A stretch of 64,000 bases of DNA from Bog-756 sp963778165 (GCA_963778165.1 CAVZTE010000005.1:1-64000); one strand, 5' to 3'; counted from the stretch's first letter, positions 48,126 to 56,530 are shown. Notes: generated from the letters alone by a model not told the origin. Made by a program: numbers and translations.

Positions 48126-48552
48126 GTACCTGTTGGGCCACGGTGGCCAGGACGCCGTTCACGAAGCGGCCGGAGTCGTCGGTGGAGTAGGCCGAGGCCA
48201 GCTCGACGGCCTCGTTGAGGATCACCGGGGTGGGGACATCCGGGGAGCCGAGCAGCTCGGCCACGGCCAGTCGCAGGACGTTCCGGTCCACCACCGCCAT
48301 GCGATCGAGCTCCCATCCGATGGCGGCCTCGGCGATGAGGCGGTCGATCTCGGTGGCGCGGGCTTCCACCGTGGCGATCAACGAAGCGGCGTACGGATCC
48401 GGGGCCATGGCCAGGTCGTCCACCACCTCGCTCGGGCGGCAGCCTTTCAGCTCGGCCTCGTACAGCAGGGTCACTGCCCGCTCGCGAGCCTGGTGCCGGG
48501 AGGAGGGGTCCATGGTGGGGTAGGCCGGGTCGGTGGTCGGTCGGTGGGACAC
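48115..48552 (-). CDS. nusB: Transcription antitermination factor NusB
   Basis: NusB acts with S10 in rRNA antitermination. The helical protein shows RHQARERAVTLLYEAELKG, VVDRNVLRLAVAELLG and PTPVILNEAVELASAYSTDD, then SGRFVNGVLATVA. The start is GTG 48552 (145 residues) or ATG 48513; neither has a strong ribosome site and the conserved part begins after the second. It is the last gene of the aroC operon, 36 bases after efp. Confidence 0.95.
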   Translation of the reverse strand: MSHRPTTDPAYPTMDPSSRHQARERAVTLLYEAELKGCRPSEVVDDLAMAPDPYAASLIATVEARATEIDRLIAEAAIGWELDRMAVVDRNVLRLAVAELLGSPDVPTPVILNEAVELASAYSTDDSGRFVNGVLATVAQQVRDQ

Positions 48553-48588
48553 CGGGACGGGTCGTCCCTGGCGCGCCGCTCCGGCCGC

Positions 48589-49149
48589 TCAGGCCCGGGT
48601 CAGGTACTCGCCTGAGCGGGTGTCGACCTTGATCCGCTCACCGGGATTGACGAAGAGGGGCACCTGCAGGGTCAGGCCCGTCTCCAGGGTGGCCGGCTTG
48701 CGGGCCCCCGACACCCGGTCCCCTTGCAGGCCGGGCTCGGTGTCGGTCACGGTGAGCTCGACCGACGCCGGCAGGTCGACCCCGACGATCTCCGCACCGT
48801 AGAACTGCAGCACGGCGTCGTCACCCTCTTTGAGGTAGTTGGCGGCGTCGCCCAGCAGCGAGGTGTCGACCTGGAGCTGCTCGTAGGAGGTGGTGTCCAT
48901 GAACACGTACTCGGAGCCGTCCCGGTAGAGGAACTGCATCTCCCGCTTGTCGATGATGGCCTGCTCCAGCTTCTCGTCGGCCCGGTAGGTCCGCTCGATC
49001 ACCGCCCCGGTGCGCTGGTTCTTGAGCTTGGTGCGCACGAAGGCGCCGCCCTTGCCCGGCTTCACGTGTTGGAACTCGACCACGGCGAACAGGCCCTCGG
49101 GCAGGTCCAGGGTCATGCCATTGCGGAGATCATTGGTCGAAACGGCCAT
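48589..49149 (-). CDS. efp: Translation elongation factor P
   Basis: EF-P rescues ribosomes stalled at polyproline. Three beta-barrel domains fit the 186 residues. The functional loop is HVKPGKGGAFVR, with the tip Lys at 33. RTYRADEKLEQAIIDKREMQ and the C-terminal GLTLQVPLFVNPGERIKVDT are typical. No earP or epmA gene is visible near, so the Lys may be unmodified as in other actinobacteria. The many Pro-rich tails in this window make EF-P relevant. Confidence 0.98.
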   Translation of the reverse strand: MAVSTNDLRNGMTLDLPEGLFAVVEFQHVKPGKGGAFVRTKLKNQRTGAVIERTYRADEKLEQAIIDKREMQFLYRDGSEYVFMDTTSYEQLQVDTSLLGDAANYLKEGDDAVLQFYGAEIVGVDLPASVELTVTDTEPGLQGDRVSGARKPATLETGLTLQVPLFVNPGERIKVDTRSGEYLTRA

Positions 49150-50348
49150 CAGACAACAACTTCCTTCGGGAACAGGGTCAGCGCACGGCTGCCGTTCGAC
49201 GTCACGACCAGGGTGTCCTCGATACGGACCCCGCCCGTCCCGGGCAGGTACACCCCTGGTTCCACGGTGACCACGGTGCCGGGGGCGAGAATAGCAGTCG
49301 AGCCTGGCCCGACCGACGGACCTTCATGGATGTCCAGCCCCACCCCGTGCCCGGTACCGTGCTCGAATCGCTCGGCCCAACCCGACTCGGCGATGACCTC
49401 CCGGCAGGCCTGGTCCACCGATCCGGCGGTGACCCCGGGCACCACGGCCTGCACTCCGACCCGTTGCGACTCCGCCACCACCTCGAACACCTTGGCCAGC
49501 TCGCCGGTGGGCGCACCACCGATGCAGAAGGTCCTGGTCATGTCGGACCGGTAGCCGTCGAACACCGCCCCGAAGTCCACCACCACCGGATCGCCGGCCC
49601 TGATCGGGCGGTCGCCCGGGCGGGCGTGGGGCTTGGCCGAGTTCTCCCCCGAGGCCACGATGGTCTCGAAGGCGCTCTCCTCGGCGCCCAGCCGGCGCAT
49701 GGCGTGATCCAGGGCCGCGGCGAACTGCGATTCGGTCAGCTCCCCGTCCCCCCCGGAGCCGGCCCCGGCCGCGGCGGCCAGCAGCGGCAGCACCGCCTCC
49801 AGGGCGTGGTCGGCGATGGAGGCGGCCCGCTCCATCCGGAGCACCTCCCCGGCGTCCTTGACCAGTCGCAGTCCTTCGACCATGCCGCGGGTCGCCACCA
49901 GCGGCGGCGTCAGGAGCTCCTCGAAGGTGCGCAGGGCGGTCCAGGTCACGGTGTCCGCCTCGAGGCCGAGAGCGGCGGCTCTGGCCGACCGGGCCGCCAG
50001 CTCGTCACGCTGGGACTGCACCCCGCCGATGTGGACGGAGATCTCCCCACCCACCCCGGCCGCCTCCAACTGCTCGTGGGACTGGGTCCGGTACCGCCCG
50101 TCGGTGGTCAGCACGGCGTCGTCGCCGGTGACCAGCAGAAGGCCGGCCGATCCACTGAACCCACTCAGCCAGCGGATGTTGGCCGGGGTGGTGACCAACA
50201 GTCCGTCGATGGGCGGGTGGCCGTCGCCGGCCGAGGCGAAGAGGGCCCTCAGGCGATCGAGTCGTCCGCTCACGTCCAGGGGAGCCAGGCGCTCGGTGGT
50301 CACGTTGTTGGGGGTCACGGCGTTGGGGGTCACGGCGTCGCGGGTCAC
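49149..50348 (-). CDS. pepP: M24-family Xaa-Pro aminopeptidase
   Basis: A dimetal aminopeptidase that removes the first residue before proline. The metal ligands are all visible: VVVDFGAVFDGYRSDMTRTF (two Asp), GTGHGVGLDIHEGP (His), TVEPGVYLPG (Glu) and GGVRIEDTLVV (Glu). The N-terminal creatinase-like domain is present. The GTG at 50348 is four bases after the aroQ stop; three more GTGs follow in a 15-bp repeat (VTPNAVTPNNVT), so the start may slide. The family is usually encoded beside efp, as here. Confidence 0.93.
   Translation of the reverse strand: MTRDAVTPNAVTPNNVTTERLAPLDVSGRLDRLRALFASAGDGHPPIDGLLVTTPANIRWLSGFSGSAGLLLVTGDDAVLTTDGRYRTQSHEQLEAAGVGGEISVHIGGVQSQRDELAARSARAAALGLEADTVTWTALRTFEELLTPPLVATRGMVEGLRLVKDAGEVLRMERAASIADHALEAVLPLLAAAAGAGSGGDGELTESQFAAALDHAMRRLGAEESAFETIVASGENSAKPHARPGDRPIRAGDPVVVDFGAVFDGYRSDMTRTFCIGGAPTGELAKVFEVVAESQRVGVQAVVPGVTAGSVDQACREVIAESGWAERFEHGTGHGVGLDIHEGPSVGPGSTAILAPGTVVTVEPGVYLPGTGGVRIEDTLVVTSNGSRALTLFPKEVVV
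50300..50348. repeat. 15-bp tandem repeat at the 5' end of pepP
   Basis: GGGGGTCACGGCGTT-type units repeat about three times. Each carries a GTG in the pepP frame on the minus strand, so the array offers several possible start codons. Confidence 0.75.
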
Positions 50349-50352
50349 GGCA

Positions 50353-50811
50353 TCAGCTCCCCGGCCGGGCGTCGAGGAGCTGGCGGACGGCATCGACGGC
50401 CAGTCGGTAGCCCAGGCCGCCGAAGCCGGCGATGCAGCCGTTGGACACCGGGGCGATGACCGAGGTGTGGCGGAAGGGCTCCCGGGCCGCCGGGTTGGAC
50501 AGGTGCAGCTCCACCACCACCCCGTCGAATGCGGCCAGGGCGTCGTGGAGCGACCAGGAGGTGTGGGACAGGGCCGCGGCATTGATGATGATGGCATCGG
50601 CCCGACCCCGGGCCCGTTGCACCGCCTCGACCAGTTCCCCTTCGTGGTTGGTCTGGAAGTGCTCGAGGCTCAGGCCCAGGTCGGCCGCCGCCTCGGTGGC
50701 CGTGGCCACGTGGTTGTCCAGGGTCCCCGGCCCGTAGATAGCCGGCTCGCGCTCACCCAACAGGTTCAGGTTGGGCCCGGACAGCAGCAGGATCGAGCCG
50801 GTGGTGCTCAC
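50353..50811 (-). CDS. aroQ: 3-dehydroquinate dehydratase, type II
   Basis: AroQ dehydrates 3-dehydroquinate in the shikimate pathway. Motifs are SGPNLNLLGEREPAIYG (catalytic Tyr), FQTNHEGELVEAVQRA, IIINAAALSHTSWSLHDALA and VELHLSNPAAREPFRHTSVI. The 152 residues form the flavodoxin-like dodecamer subunit. The GTG at 50811 overlaps the aroB stop as GTGA. Confidence 0.97.
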   Translation of the reverse strand: MSTTGSILLLSGPNLNLLGEREPAIYGPGTLDNHVATATEAAADLGLSLEHFQTNHEGELVEAVQRARGRADAIIINAAALSHTSWSLHDALAAFDGVVVELHLSNPAAREPFRHTSVIAPVSNGCIAGFGGLGYRLAVDAVRQLLDARPGS

Positions 50812-51896
50812 CGGGAGCCTCCCCGGCTCGCTGTTCGGTCGTCGGCCTCCATCTCCGCCAGGGTAGCCAGCACGTCGGCCCGATCGACGCCACGCACCAC
50901 TTCGACCCCGTCCGGGCCGTCCAGGACGAACGTCAGGTCGCGCTGGGCCTTCTTGTCACGGGTCATGAACGAGACCAGGAGTTCCGGATCCACCGGCACC
51001 GGCACCGCTGATGACAGGTCGAAGGCCCCGACCACCTGGCGGTGCAGGTCGACCCGGCCGCCGTCGATGCGACCCAACCGGCGGGCCAGCATGGCGGCGT
51101 ACACCAGACCGATGGCCACCGCCTCCCCGTGCCGCAGGTCCAGACCGGAACCGGGCTCGAAGGCTGCCGCTTCCAGGGCGTGGGCCAGTGTGTGCCCGTA
51201 GTTGAGCACCATCCTCTGGTCGCCCTCGCGCTCATCGGAGGCCACCACGGCGGCCTTGATGGCCACACACCGGGCCACCTGCTCCTCGAGGGAGAGGTCC
51301 AGGAGCGAGGCGTCAGGACCATCCCCGGTCCCCGAGGTCCCTCCCAAAAAGGCGTACTTGGCCATCTCGCCCCGCCCCGACGCCCACTCCCGAGGAGGCA
51401 GGGTGGACAGGACATCGGGGTCGCAGAGCACCGCCCGGGGCTGCCAGAACGCCCCCACCAGGTTCTTGCCCTCCGGGAGGTTGACGCCGGTCTTGCCGCC
51501 GACGGCTGCGTCGACCTGGGCCAGCAAGGTGGTGGCCACGTTGACGTAGGCCGTGCCCCGGTGGAACGACGCCGCCGCGAACCCGGCCAGGTCGGTGACC
51601 ACGCCCCCGCCCACGGCCACCACCACGTCGGATCGGCTGAGGCCGAACCGGGCGAACCCCCGGCACAGCTCCTCCACCACGGACAGGGACTTGCCCTCTT
51701 CGCCGTCGGGGACGGTGAACACCTCGGTGGGGAGCCCGGTGTCGACGGACACGCCGATCCCGCTCTGGGTCACCACGGCGGCCCGACGGGCGGTCGGCAC
51801 CCTGGCGGCCACGACGGCCGCCAGCTCACCGATGCAGCCCGAGCCCACCACCACGTCGTAGCGGCGCTCACCCAACTCGACGGGCACCGAGATCAT
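50808..51896 (-). CDS. aroB: 3-dehydroquinate synthase
   Basis: AroB cyclises DAHP to 3-dehydroquinate with NAD and a metal. VVAVGGGVVTDLAGFAAASF is the NAD loop, and TTLLAQVDAAVGGKTGVNLP plus NYGHTLAHALEA supply substrate and metal ligands (His). Length 362 is normal. The ATG at 51896 overlaps the aroK stop as ATGA. Confidence 0.97.
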   Translation of the reverse strand: MISVPVELGERRYDVVVGSGCIGELAAVVAARVPTARRAAVVTQSGIGVSVDTGLPTEVFTVPDGEEGKSLSVVEELCRGFARFGLSRSDVVVAVGGGVVTDLAGFAAASFHRGTAYVNVATTLLAQVDAAVGGKTGVNLPEGKNLVGAFWQPRAVLCDPDVLSTLPPREWASGRGEMAKYAFLGGTSGTGDGPDASLLDLSLEEQVARCVAIKAAVVASDEREGDQRMVLNYGHTLAHALEAAAFEPGSGLDLRHGEAVAIGLVYAAMLARRLGRIDGGRVDLHRQVVGAFDLSSAVPVPVDPELLVSFMTRDKKAQRDLTFVLDGPDGVEVVRGVDRADVLATLAEMEADDRTASRGGSR

Positions 51897-52456
51897 TGCG
51901 AGCCGCCCGGTCCGGGACCGCCCGATGTGTGGCCAGGGGCTCGGCCGGCCAACCCCGGTTGGGCCAGCACCCGGTCGACCACCTGGGAGGGCGTCAACGT
52001 GTCGACGTCGATCACCACCTCGGCCACATCCTCGTAGAGGGGTCGCCGGACCTCGTAGAGCTCGGACAGCCGGGCGCCCGGCTCGTCGTCCAGCAAGGGG
52101 CGCCCCACTCCGGAGCCCACCCGGCGGGCCAGCAGGACCGGGTCGGCCCGCAGCCACACCACCGTGCCCGACCGGGTGAGCAGCTCCCGGTTCGACGCCG
52201 AGAGCACCACCCCGCCCGCCGCCGACACCACCACTGGCTCCTCCGAGCTCAAGGCCTCGGCCAGCACATCGGACTCCTCCTTCCGGAAGGCCTCTTCGCC
52301 GTGGGCGGCGAACAGCTCCGGGATGGTGAAGCCGGTCCGGGCGATGACCTGGGCGTCGGAGTCGAAGTGGGCCCAGCCGAGTCGGTCACCGAGCAGTCGC
52401 CCGACCGTGGTCTTGCCCGCCCCCATCATCCCGACCAGGATGACCCGGTCAACCAT
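51893..52456 (-). CDS. aroK: Shikimate kinase
   Basis: AroK phosphorylates shikimate. The P-loop is GMMGAGKTT (9-17), the DSD pair at 32-34 binds Mg and shikimate, and EEAFRKEES gives a shikimate Arg. The usual GGG motif reads AAGGVV. The LID region has RPLLDDEPGARLSELYEVR. The ATG overlaps aroC by 8 bases. The C-terminus is Gly/Pro-rich. Confidence 0.96.
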   Translation of the reverse strand: MVDRVILVGMMGAGKTTVGRLLGDRLGWAHFDSDAQVIARTGFTIPELFAAHGEEAFRKEESDVLAEALSSEEPVVVSAAGGVVLSASNRELLTRSGTVVWLRADPVLLARRVGSGVGRPLLDDEPGARLSELYEVRRPLYEDVAEVVIDVDTLTPSQVVDRVLAQPGLAGRAPGHTSGGPGPGGSQ

Positions 52457-53678
52457 CGGTGGCGGGCACCGCTGCCGAGGGCGACTCGCCGAGCGCCTCG
52501 AGATAGCCCCGCCGGTTCCTCCGGAACTCCTCGACCGAGTCCCCGCCGAACTTGCGCAAGGCCTCGGAAGCCAGCACCAGGGCCATCATGGTTTCGGCTA
52601 CGACGCCCATGGCCGGGACGGCAGTGACATCGGTGCGCTCCTTGAAGGACACCGTGGACTCCTTGGTCACCACGTCGACCGTGCCCAGGGTGGGCCGGTT
52701 GAGGGTGGCCAGCGGCTTCATGGAGGCGCGGGCCACGATGGGGGAACCCGTGGAGATACCCCCCTCGATACCACCGGCGTGATGGGTGTCCCGCACGTAG
52801 CCGCCGCCCAGCATCCCGGCCGTCTTTCCGGCGGGGTCGTCGCCGTTGGTGGCGGCCATCCGGATGGCGTCGTGAGCCTCCGATCCCCTCAGGGCGGCCA
52901 GCTCGGTGCCGTCGCCGAACTCCACCGCCTTGATGGCCTGGATGCTCATCAGGGCCTGGGCCAGCAGGGCATCGAGCTTCCGGTCCCAGTGCACGTGGCT
53001 GCCCAGTCCGACCGGAACCCCGTAGGCGATGACCTCGGCCACCCCGCCCAACGAGTCCCCCTCCTTGGCCGCGGCCTTCACCGCCGCCACCATCCTCTTC
53101 TCGGCGGCGGGGTCGGTGCACCGCACCTGGGACTGGTCCACCTGGAGGAGCGCGGCGATGCTGGGGAGGGTGGTGGCCTCGGACCGCTCCGGGCCCAACT
53201 GCACGATGTGGCTGAGGACATCGATCCCGATCTGGCCCAGCAGCAGCTTGGCCAGGGTGCCGGCGGCCACCCGGGCGGCGGTCTCGCGGGCCGAGGCCCG
53301 CTCCAGCACGTCGCGGGCGTCGTCCAGCCCGTACTTGAGCATGCCGGACAGATCGGCGTGGCCCGGGCGGGGCTGGGTCAGGACCTTGGAGGGCAGCCCG
53401 GGTGCCGGCGACATCTCGGTCTCCCACTTGGGCCACTCAGTGTTGGCGATCTCGATGGCCACCGGTGACCCGAGGGTCCGACCGTGCCTGACCCCTCCGA
53501 GGAGGCTGACCTCGTCGGCCTCGAAGCGCATCCGGGGCCCGCGCCCGAAACCCAGCCGTCGGCGGGCCAATCCCCGTTGGATGTCCTCGGCCGTGACCAG
53601 CAGGCCGGCCGGCATGCCTTCGACGATCACCACCAGGGCGCGACCGTGGGACTCGCCGGCGGTCAGGAAGCGCAACAT
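52449..53678 (-). CDS. aroC: Chorismate synthase
   Basis: AroC makes chorismate using reduced FMN. The family signatures are present: GESHGRALVVIVEGMPAG, PRPGHADLSGMLKYG and ARETAARVAAG. GGYVRDTHHAGGIEGGISTG and a C-terminal AVPAMGVVAETMMALVLA follow. The 409 residues are full length. TAGATT with a 7-base gap precedes the ATG, so this operon (aroC-aroK-aroB-aroQ-pepP-efp-nusB) probably begins with a leaderless gene. Confidence 0.98.
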   Translation of the reverse strand: MLRFLTAGESHGRALVVIVEGMPAGLLVTAEDIQRGLARRRLGFGRGPRMRFEADEVSLLGGVRHGRTLGSPVAIEIANTEWPKWETEMSPAPGLPSKVLTQPRPGHADLSGMLKYGLDDARDVLERASARETAARVAAGTLAKLLLGQIGIDVLSHIVQLGPERSEATTLPSIAALLQVDQSQVRCTDPAAEKRMVAAVKAAAKEGDSLGGVAEVIAYGVPVGLGSHVHWDRKLDALLAQALMSIQAIKAVEFGDGTELAALRGSEAHDAIRMAATNGDDPAGKTAGMLGGGYVRDTHHAGGIEGGISTGSPIVARASMKPLATLNRPTLGTVDVVTKESTVSFKERTDVTAVPAMGVVAETMMALVLASEALRKFGGDSVEEFRRNRRGYLEALGESPSAAVPATDG

Positions 53679-53685
53679 GCCGAGA

Positions 53686-53691
53686 AATCTA
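53686..53691 (-). promoter_or_regulatory. Leaderless promoter -10 (TAGATT) of the aro operon
   Basis: Minus-strand TAGATT lies 7 bases before the aroC ATG, with no ribosome site between. Confidence 0.6.
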
Positions 53692-53738
53692 CTCGGGGTG
53701 GCCGCGGTGCCTGCCTGGGGCCCCGGTCAGCACGGAAC

Positions 53739-54536
53739 TCAGGCCGTGCCGGCATGGAAGAAGGTGTGGGCCACGTGACCGCCCCAGAAGACGGCGATGA
53801 CTGCACCGAGAGCCAGAGACGGGGCGAAGGGAATCCTGGTCTTGCGTCCCGAGGACGAGCCGACCATGAGCACCACTCCGAAGAGCAACCCGATGATGAA
53901 CCCGGCCAAGAAGGCCACGTAGGCGTGGAGGAGGCTCAGGTAGCCGACGGTGATCCCGATGACCCCGGCCAACCGCACGTCGCCGAAGCCCAGTCCTCGG
54001 GGGACGAACCACCACACGGCGAAGAACAGTCCGAAGGACACGCCGCCGGCGATGGCCGCTCCGGATACGTTGCGCCACTGGTGGTCGACGGCGGCCGAGG
54101 CCACCAGCAGAGGCACGATCAGGGCCAAGGCGCCGTACAGCAGGCGCCGCGGCACCAACCGGTGGGTGAGGTCGGTCACCGAGACCACCACCAGCATGGC
54201 GAAGAACACGCAGAACGGTGCCAGCACCAGGTCCGGTCCGAAGTGGTGGGCCGCCGCCCCGAACAGGGCCCCGGTGACGGCGGCGGCCGCTATCGTCCTG
54301 CCCGGGGCCGGGCCAGCCGGCAGGACGTGGCGGATAGGGGCTTCGACGGGATCGGACTCTGCTCCGGGCGGATCATCTGGTTCGGAGCCCGACTCGTCAT
54401 CGGCCGCCCGCTCCTCCGCCCTTCGACGTTCGTCCTCTTGGCGGCTCCGATCGGCCAGGCGCTGCCCTACCGGGTCGAGGACGCCTCCGATCACCAGTCC
54501 GGCCACGGCTGTGCCGGAAACCAGCAGGATGTTCAC
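53739..54536 (-). CDS. Prepilin peptidase (A24 family), methylase domain lacking
   Basis: This integral membrane aspartic peptidase would cleave type IV prepilin-like leaders. The two catalytic aspartates appear in SVTDLTHRLVP and GLGFGDVRLAGVIG (GFGDVK-type motif). About 7 hydrophobic segments are visible, the first at the N-terminus. The zinc-binding methylase domain of larger PilD proteins is replaced by an acidic hydrophilic stretch (about 30-65). GTG 54536 is chosen because TACGTT lies 7 bases before it; TTG 54545 would sit inside the -10. No pilin genes are in the window. Confidence 0.85.
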   Translation of the reverse strand: MNILLVSGTAVAGLVIGGVLDPVGQRLADRSRQEDERRRAEERAADDESGSEPDDPPGAESDPVEAPIRHVLPAGPAPGRTIAAAAVTGALFGAAAHHFGPDLVLAPFCVFFAMLVVVSVTDLTHRLVPRRLLYGALALIVPLLVASAAVDHQWRNVSGAAIAGGVSFGLFFAVWWFVPRGLGFGDVRLAGVIGITVGYLSLLHAYVAFLAGFIIGLLFGVVLMVGSSSGRKTRIPFAPSLALGAVIAVFWGGHVAHTFFHAGTA

Positions 54537-54543
54537 GCTCCGC

Positions 54544-54549
54544 AACGTA
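54544..54549 (-). promoter_or_regulatory. Leaderless promoter -10 (TACGTT)
   Basis: Minus-strand TACGTT stands 7 bases before GTG 54536 of the prepilin peptidase gene and decides that start. Confidence 0.55.
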
Positions 54550-54643
54550 CCGGAACGTCATTCCGACTTCGGGTATCTCCCACCGCCAGGGACGTTCGCC
54601 CCGGGTCCGGTGCGAGACCGGTGCAGCCGTCAGCCGCCAGGGC

Positions 54644-54723
54644 TGACTACCGGCTCAGATCACTACCAGCTCAGGTGACTACCGGCTCAGATGACTACCG
54701 GCTCAGCTGACTACCGGCTCAGC
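54644..54723. repeat. Five 16-bp tandem repeats downstream of nfuA
   Basis: TGACTACCGGCTCAGA/C units start at 54644, 54660, 54676, 54692 and 54708; the second is the most changed. The last copy contains the nfuA stop codon, so the array again looks like repeated duplication of a gene's 3' end. It fills nearly half of the gap to the prepilin peptidase gene. Confidence 0.9.
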
Positions 54724-55375
54724 TGTGGGCCGGCTCGTAGTACGGGTTGGTCCCGTCCGCATGGTCGGTGACGTCCACGATGTTGGCGATCTCCGGGATG
54801 GCCTCACGCAGGATGACCTCGATGCCCTGGGACAGCGTGGCCTTGGCCATGCCGCACCCCTGGCATCCTCCGCTCAGTCGCAGATAGACCGAGGAGTCCT
54901 CCACCGCCACCAGATCGGCCCGGCCGCCGTGAGCGGCGATGCTCGGGTTCACCTGCTCGTCGAGCACCGACACCACCCGCTGGGCCAAGGGGTCCGAGAG
55001 GTCCACGCCGGGCCCGGAGTCGAGGCCGCGCAGCGTGGCCGCCGGCGGTGTGTTGGGGTTGACGATGACCAGCCCACCCTCGCCCGAGGCGTCGGTCACG
55101 AAGTCCAACGTCGCACCCTGGAGGCGCTCCACGCTGGCCCCTGGCACCACGACCGGCAGATCGTCATCCTGCTGCACCACGTCTCCGGCGCTGGCGTCGG
55201 ACAGCGCCTGGAAGTACATGTCGTAGGCGTAGGCACCGTTGCTCTCGCCACTGACCTCCAGCCACAGGGCCAGCGATTCCGACTCCGACTCGTTGGCCAG
55301 TACCTCGAGCACGGTGGCGCGGGCGTCGCCGGTGATCGTCAATACCGGGCGAATGTCCTCACGGTCTTCACTCAT
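54719..55375 (-). CDS. nfuA: NfuA-like iron-sulfur cluster carrier
   Basis: Residues about 1-110 resemble the degenerate A-type (HesB-like) domain and lack its cysteines; SNGAYAYDMYFQA is typical. Residues about 135-205 are the NifU C-terminal domain with the cluster-binding CxxC in SGGCQGCGMAKATLSQGIEV. Such proteins deliver 4Fe-4S clusters to apo-enzymes. ATG 55375 has TATGAT 7 bases upstream and is preferred to the frame's earlier ATGs at 55387 and 55384. It diverges from a Cys-rich gene starting 19 bases away. Confidence 0.92.
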   Translation of the reverse strand: MSEDREDIRPVLTITGDARATVLEVLANESESESLALWLEVSGESNGAYAYDMYFQALSDASAGDVVQQDDDLPVVVPGASVERLQGATLDFVTDASGEGGLVIVNPNTPPAATLRGLDSGPGVDLSDPLAQRVVSVLDEQVNPSIAAHGGRADLVAVEDSSVYLRLSGGCQGCGMAKATLSQGIEVILREAIPEIANIVDVTDHADGTNPYYEPAHS

Positions 55376-55381
55376 GCCTGT

Positions 55382-55388
55382 CATCATA
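55382..55388. promoter_or_regulatory. Shared divergent -10 element for two leaderless genes
   Basis: On the minus strand TATGAT (55388-55383) lies 7 bases before the nfuA ATG. On the plus strand CATCAT (55382-55387) lies 6 bases before the GTG at 55394. The two -10 elements occupy almost the same bases, so one short AT-rich site may open for both directions. Confidence 0.45.
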
Positions 55389-55393
55389 AGGGC

Positions 55394-56143
55394 GTGTCAG
55401 CCAGCCACAAGCACGTACCGGCCAACGCCCACGAGTGGGTCAGCTTCGACGATCCCGACGAGGAGCGGACCTGGCTCTTCGATGTGACCTTCCTGGTCAG
55501 CTCCTGGATGTGCATCTTCGGACAGGGGTGCCAGGGCGTCCTCACCGGGCCCGCCCCCGAGTTGGTACAGGGATGTTGCTCCTACGGGGCCCACTTCACC
55601 GGCAAGAAGGACGCCCGCAATGTCGAGCGGGCGGCGGCCGAGCTCACCCCGGACCTGTGGCAGTTCCACAAGCAGGGGCAAAAAGGGGTGGTCAAGAAGT
55701 TGCCCGACGGCGACCTCGGCACCCGGATGGTCGATGGCGCCTGCATCTTCCTGAACCGCCCCGGATTCCCCGCCGGCGCTGGGTGCGCCCTCCACAAGGC
55801 GGCGGAAGCTCAGGGACGAAGCCACGTCGACCTCAAGCCGGAGGTGTGCTGGCAGCTTCCCCTGCGGCGCGAGGACGAGACCTCACCCGACGGACGGGTG
55901 ACCTCCGTGGTCCGGCAATGGGACCGACGCCACTGGGGAGAGGGCGGCGAGGAGTTCCACTGGTGGTGCACCGAGGACCCGGCGGCCTTCGTGGGCCATG
56001 AGCCGGTCTTCGTGAGCATGCGCGTCGAACTCGAGACCATGGCCGGCAAGAAGATCTACAAGAGGCTGGCCGCGTACCTCAACGAGCGCATCACGCCTCG
56101 AACCCCGGTGACGTTGCTGCCCCACCCGACCGTCCGGCGCTGA
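55394..56143 (+). CDS. Conserved cysteine-rich protein of unknown function
   Basis: This 249-residue protein resembles an uncharacterised family that I recall from other actinobacteria. It has a striking cysteine set: WMCIFGQGCQGVLTG, LVQGCCSYGAHFTGKKDA, GACIFLNRPGFPAGAGCALH, PEVCWQLPLR and WWCTEDP. Together with nearby His residues these could bind a metal or an Fe-S cluster. No signal peptide or membrane segment is visible. It shares a promoter region with nfuA, which supports an iron-sulfur link by context only. GTG 55394 has no ribosome site and is probably leaderless. Confidence 0.85.
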   Translation: MSASHKHVPANAHEWVSFDDPDEERTWLFDVTFLVSSWMCIFGQGCQGVLTGPAPELVQGCCSYGAHFTGKKDARNVERAAAELTPDLWQFHKQGQKGVVKKLPDGDLGTRMVDGACIFLNRPGFPAGAGCALHKAAEAQGRSHVDLKPEVCWQLPLRREDETSPDGRVTSVVRQWDRRHWGEGGEEFHWWCTEDPAAFVGHEPVFVSMRVELETMAGKKIYKRLAAYLNERITPRTPVTLLPHPTVRR

Positions 56144-56161
56144 AGGAACTGGGTGGCTGAC

Positions 56162-56189
56162 GTCCTGTGGGCCTTTTTCGCCCCAGGAC
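56162..56189. terminator. Hairpin between convergent genes
   Basis: GTCCTGTGGGC and GCCCCAGGAC pair (6 bp, one mismatch, then 4 bp) around a loop containing five T. The structure spans the whole gap up to the stop of the zinc-ribbon gene and could terminate from either side, though it has no flanking T-run. Confidence 0.5.
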
Positions 56190-56399
56190 CTACTCCGCCA
56201 GCGGGTCGTCCTCGGCCGGCGAGTCGTCCGAACGGGTCGTGCCCAGGATCTCGTCGTAGTCGTCCTCTGTGGCCAGGCACCACGAGGCGTGCTTGTCGTC
56301 GGGCTCAGCACCACACTCAGGGCAGCGCCGGTTAGCAGTCGCTACAGATCGCTTCAGACTGCGCGCCTCTTCGAAGCGGCGATGGCGTCCCTTCTTCAC
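56190..56399 (-). CDS. Small zinc-ribbon-like protein
   Basis: The 69 residues start with a basic segment (VKKGRHRRFEEARSLKRS), hold a CPECG...SWC pattern (RRCPECGAEPDDKHASWCLA) that could bind zinc with the histidine, and end acidic (DDSPAEDDPLAE). GTG 56399 has GGAG 8 bases upstream. I do not recognise a family. It converges with the Cys-rich gene. Confidence 0.65.
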   Translation of the reverse strand: MKKGRHRRFEEARSLKRSVATANRRCPECGAEPDDKHASWCLATEDDYDEILGTTRSDDSPAEDDPLAE

Positions 56400-56485
56400 G
56401 GAAACAACTCCTTGCCCCACCAGGGGTGGCACGCACCCCGCTCGCTCTCGTACCCGGGGTGACCACCAAGTCACCAATGCGATGC

Positions 56486-56491
56486 AGTGTA
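56486..56491 (-). promoter_or_regulatory. Promoter -10 (TACACT) for the zinc-ribbon gene
   Basis: Minus-strand TACACT lies 86 bases before GTG 56399, so a leader of about 80 bases is expected. No clear -35 is seen. Confidence 0.4.
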
Positions 56492-56530
56492 GTGCGGGGC
56501 GCCGTCATTCGTGGCGCACTGGCGGCCCGC

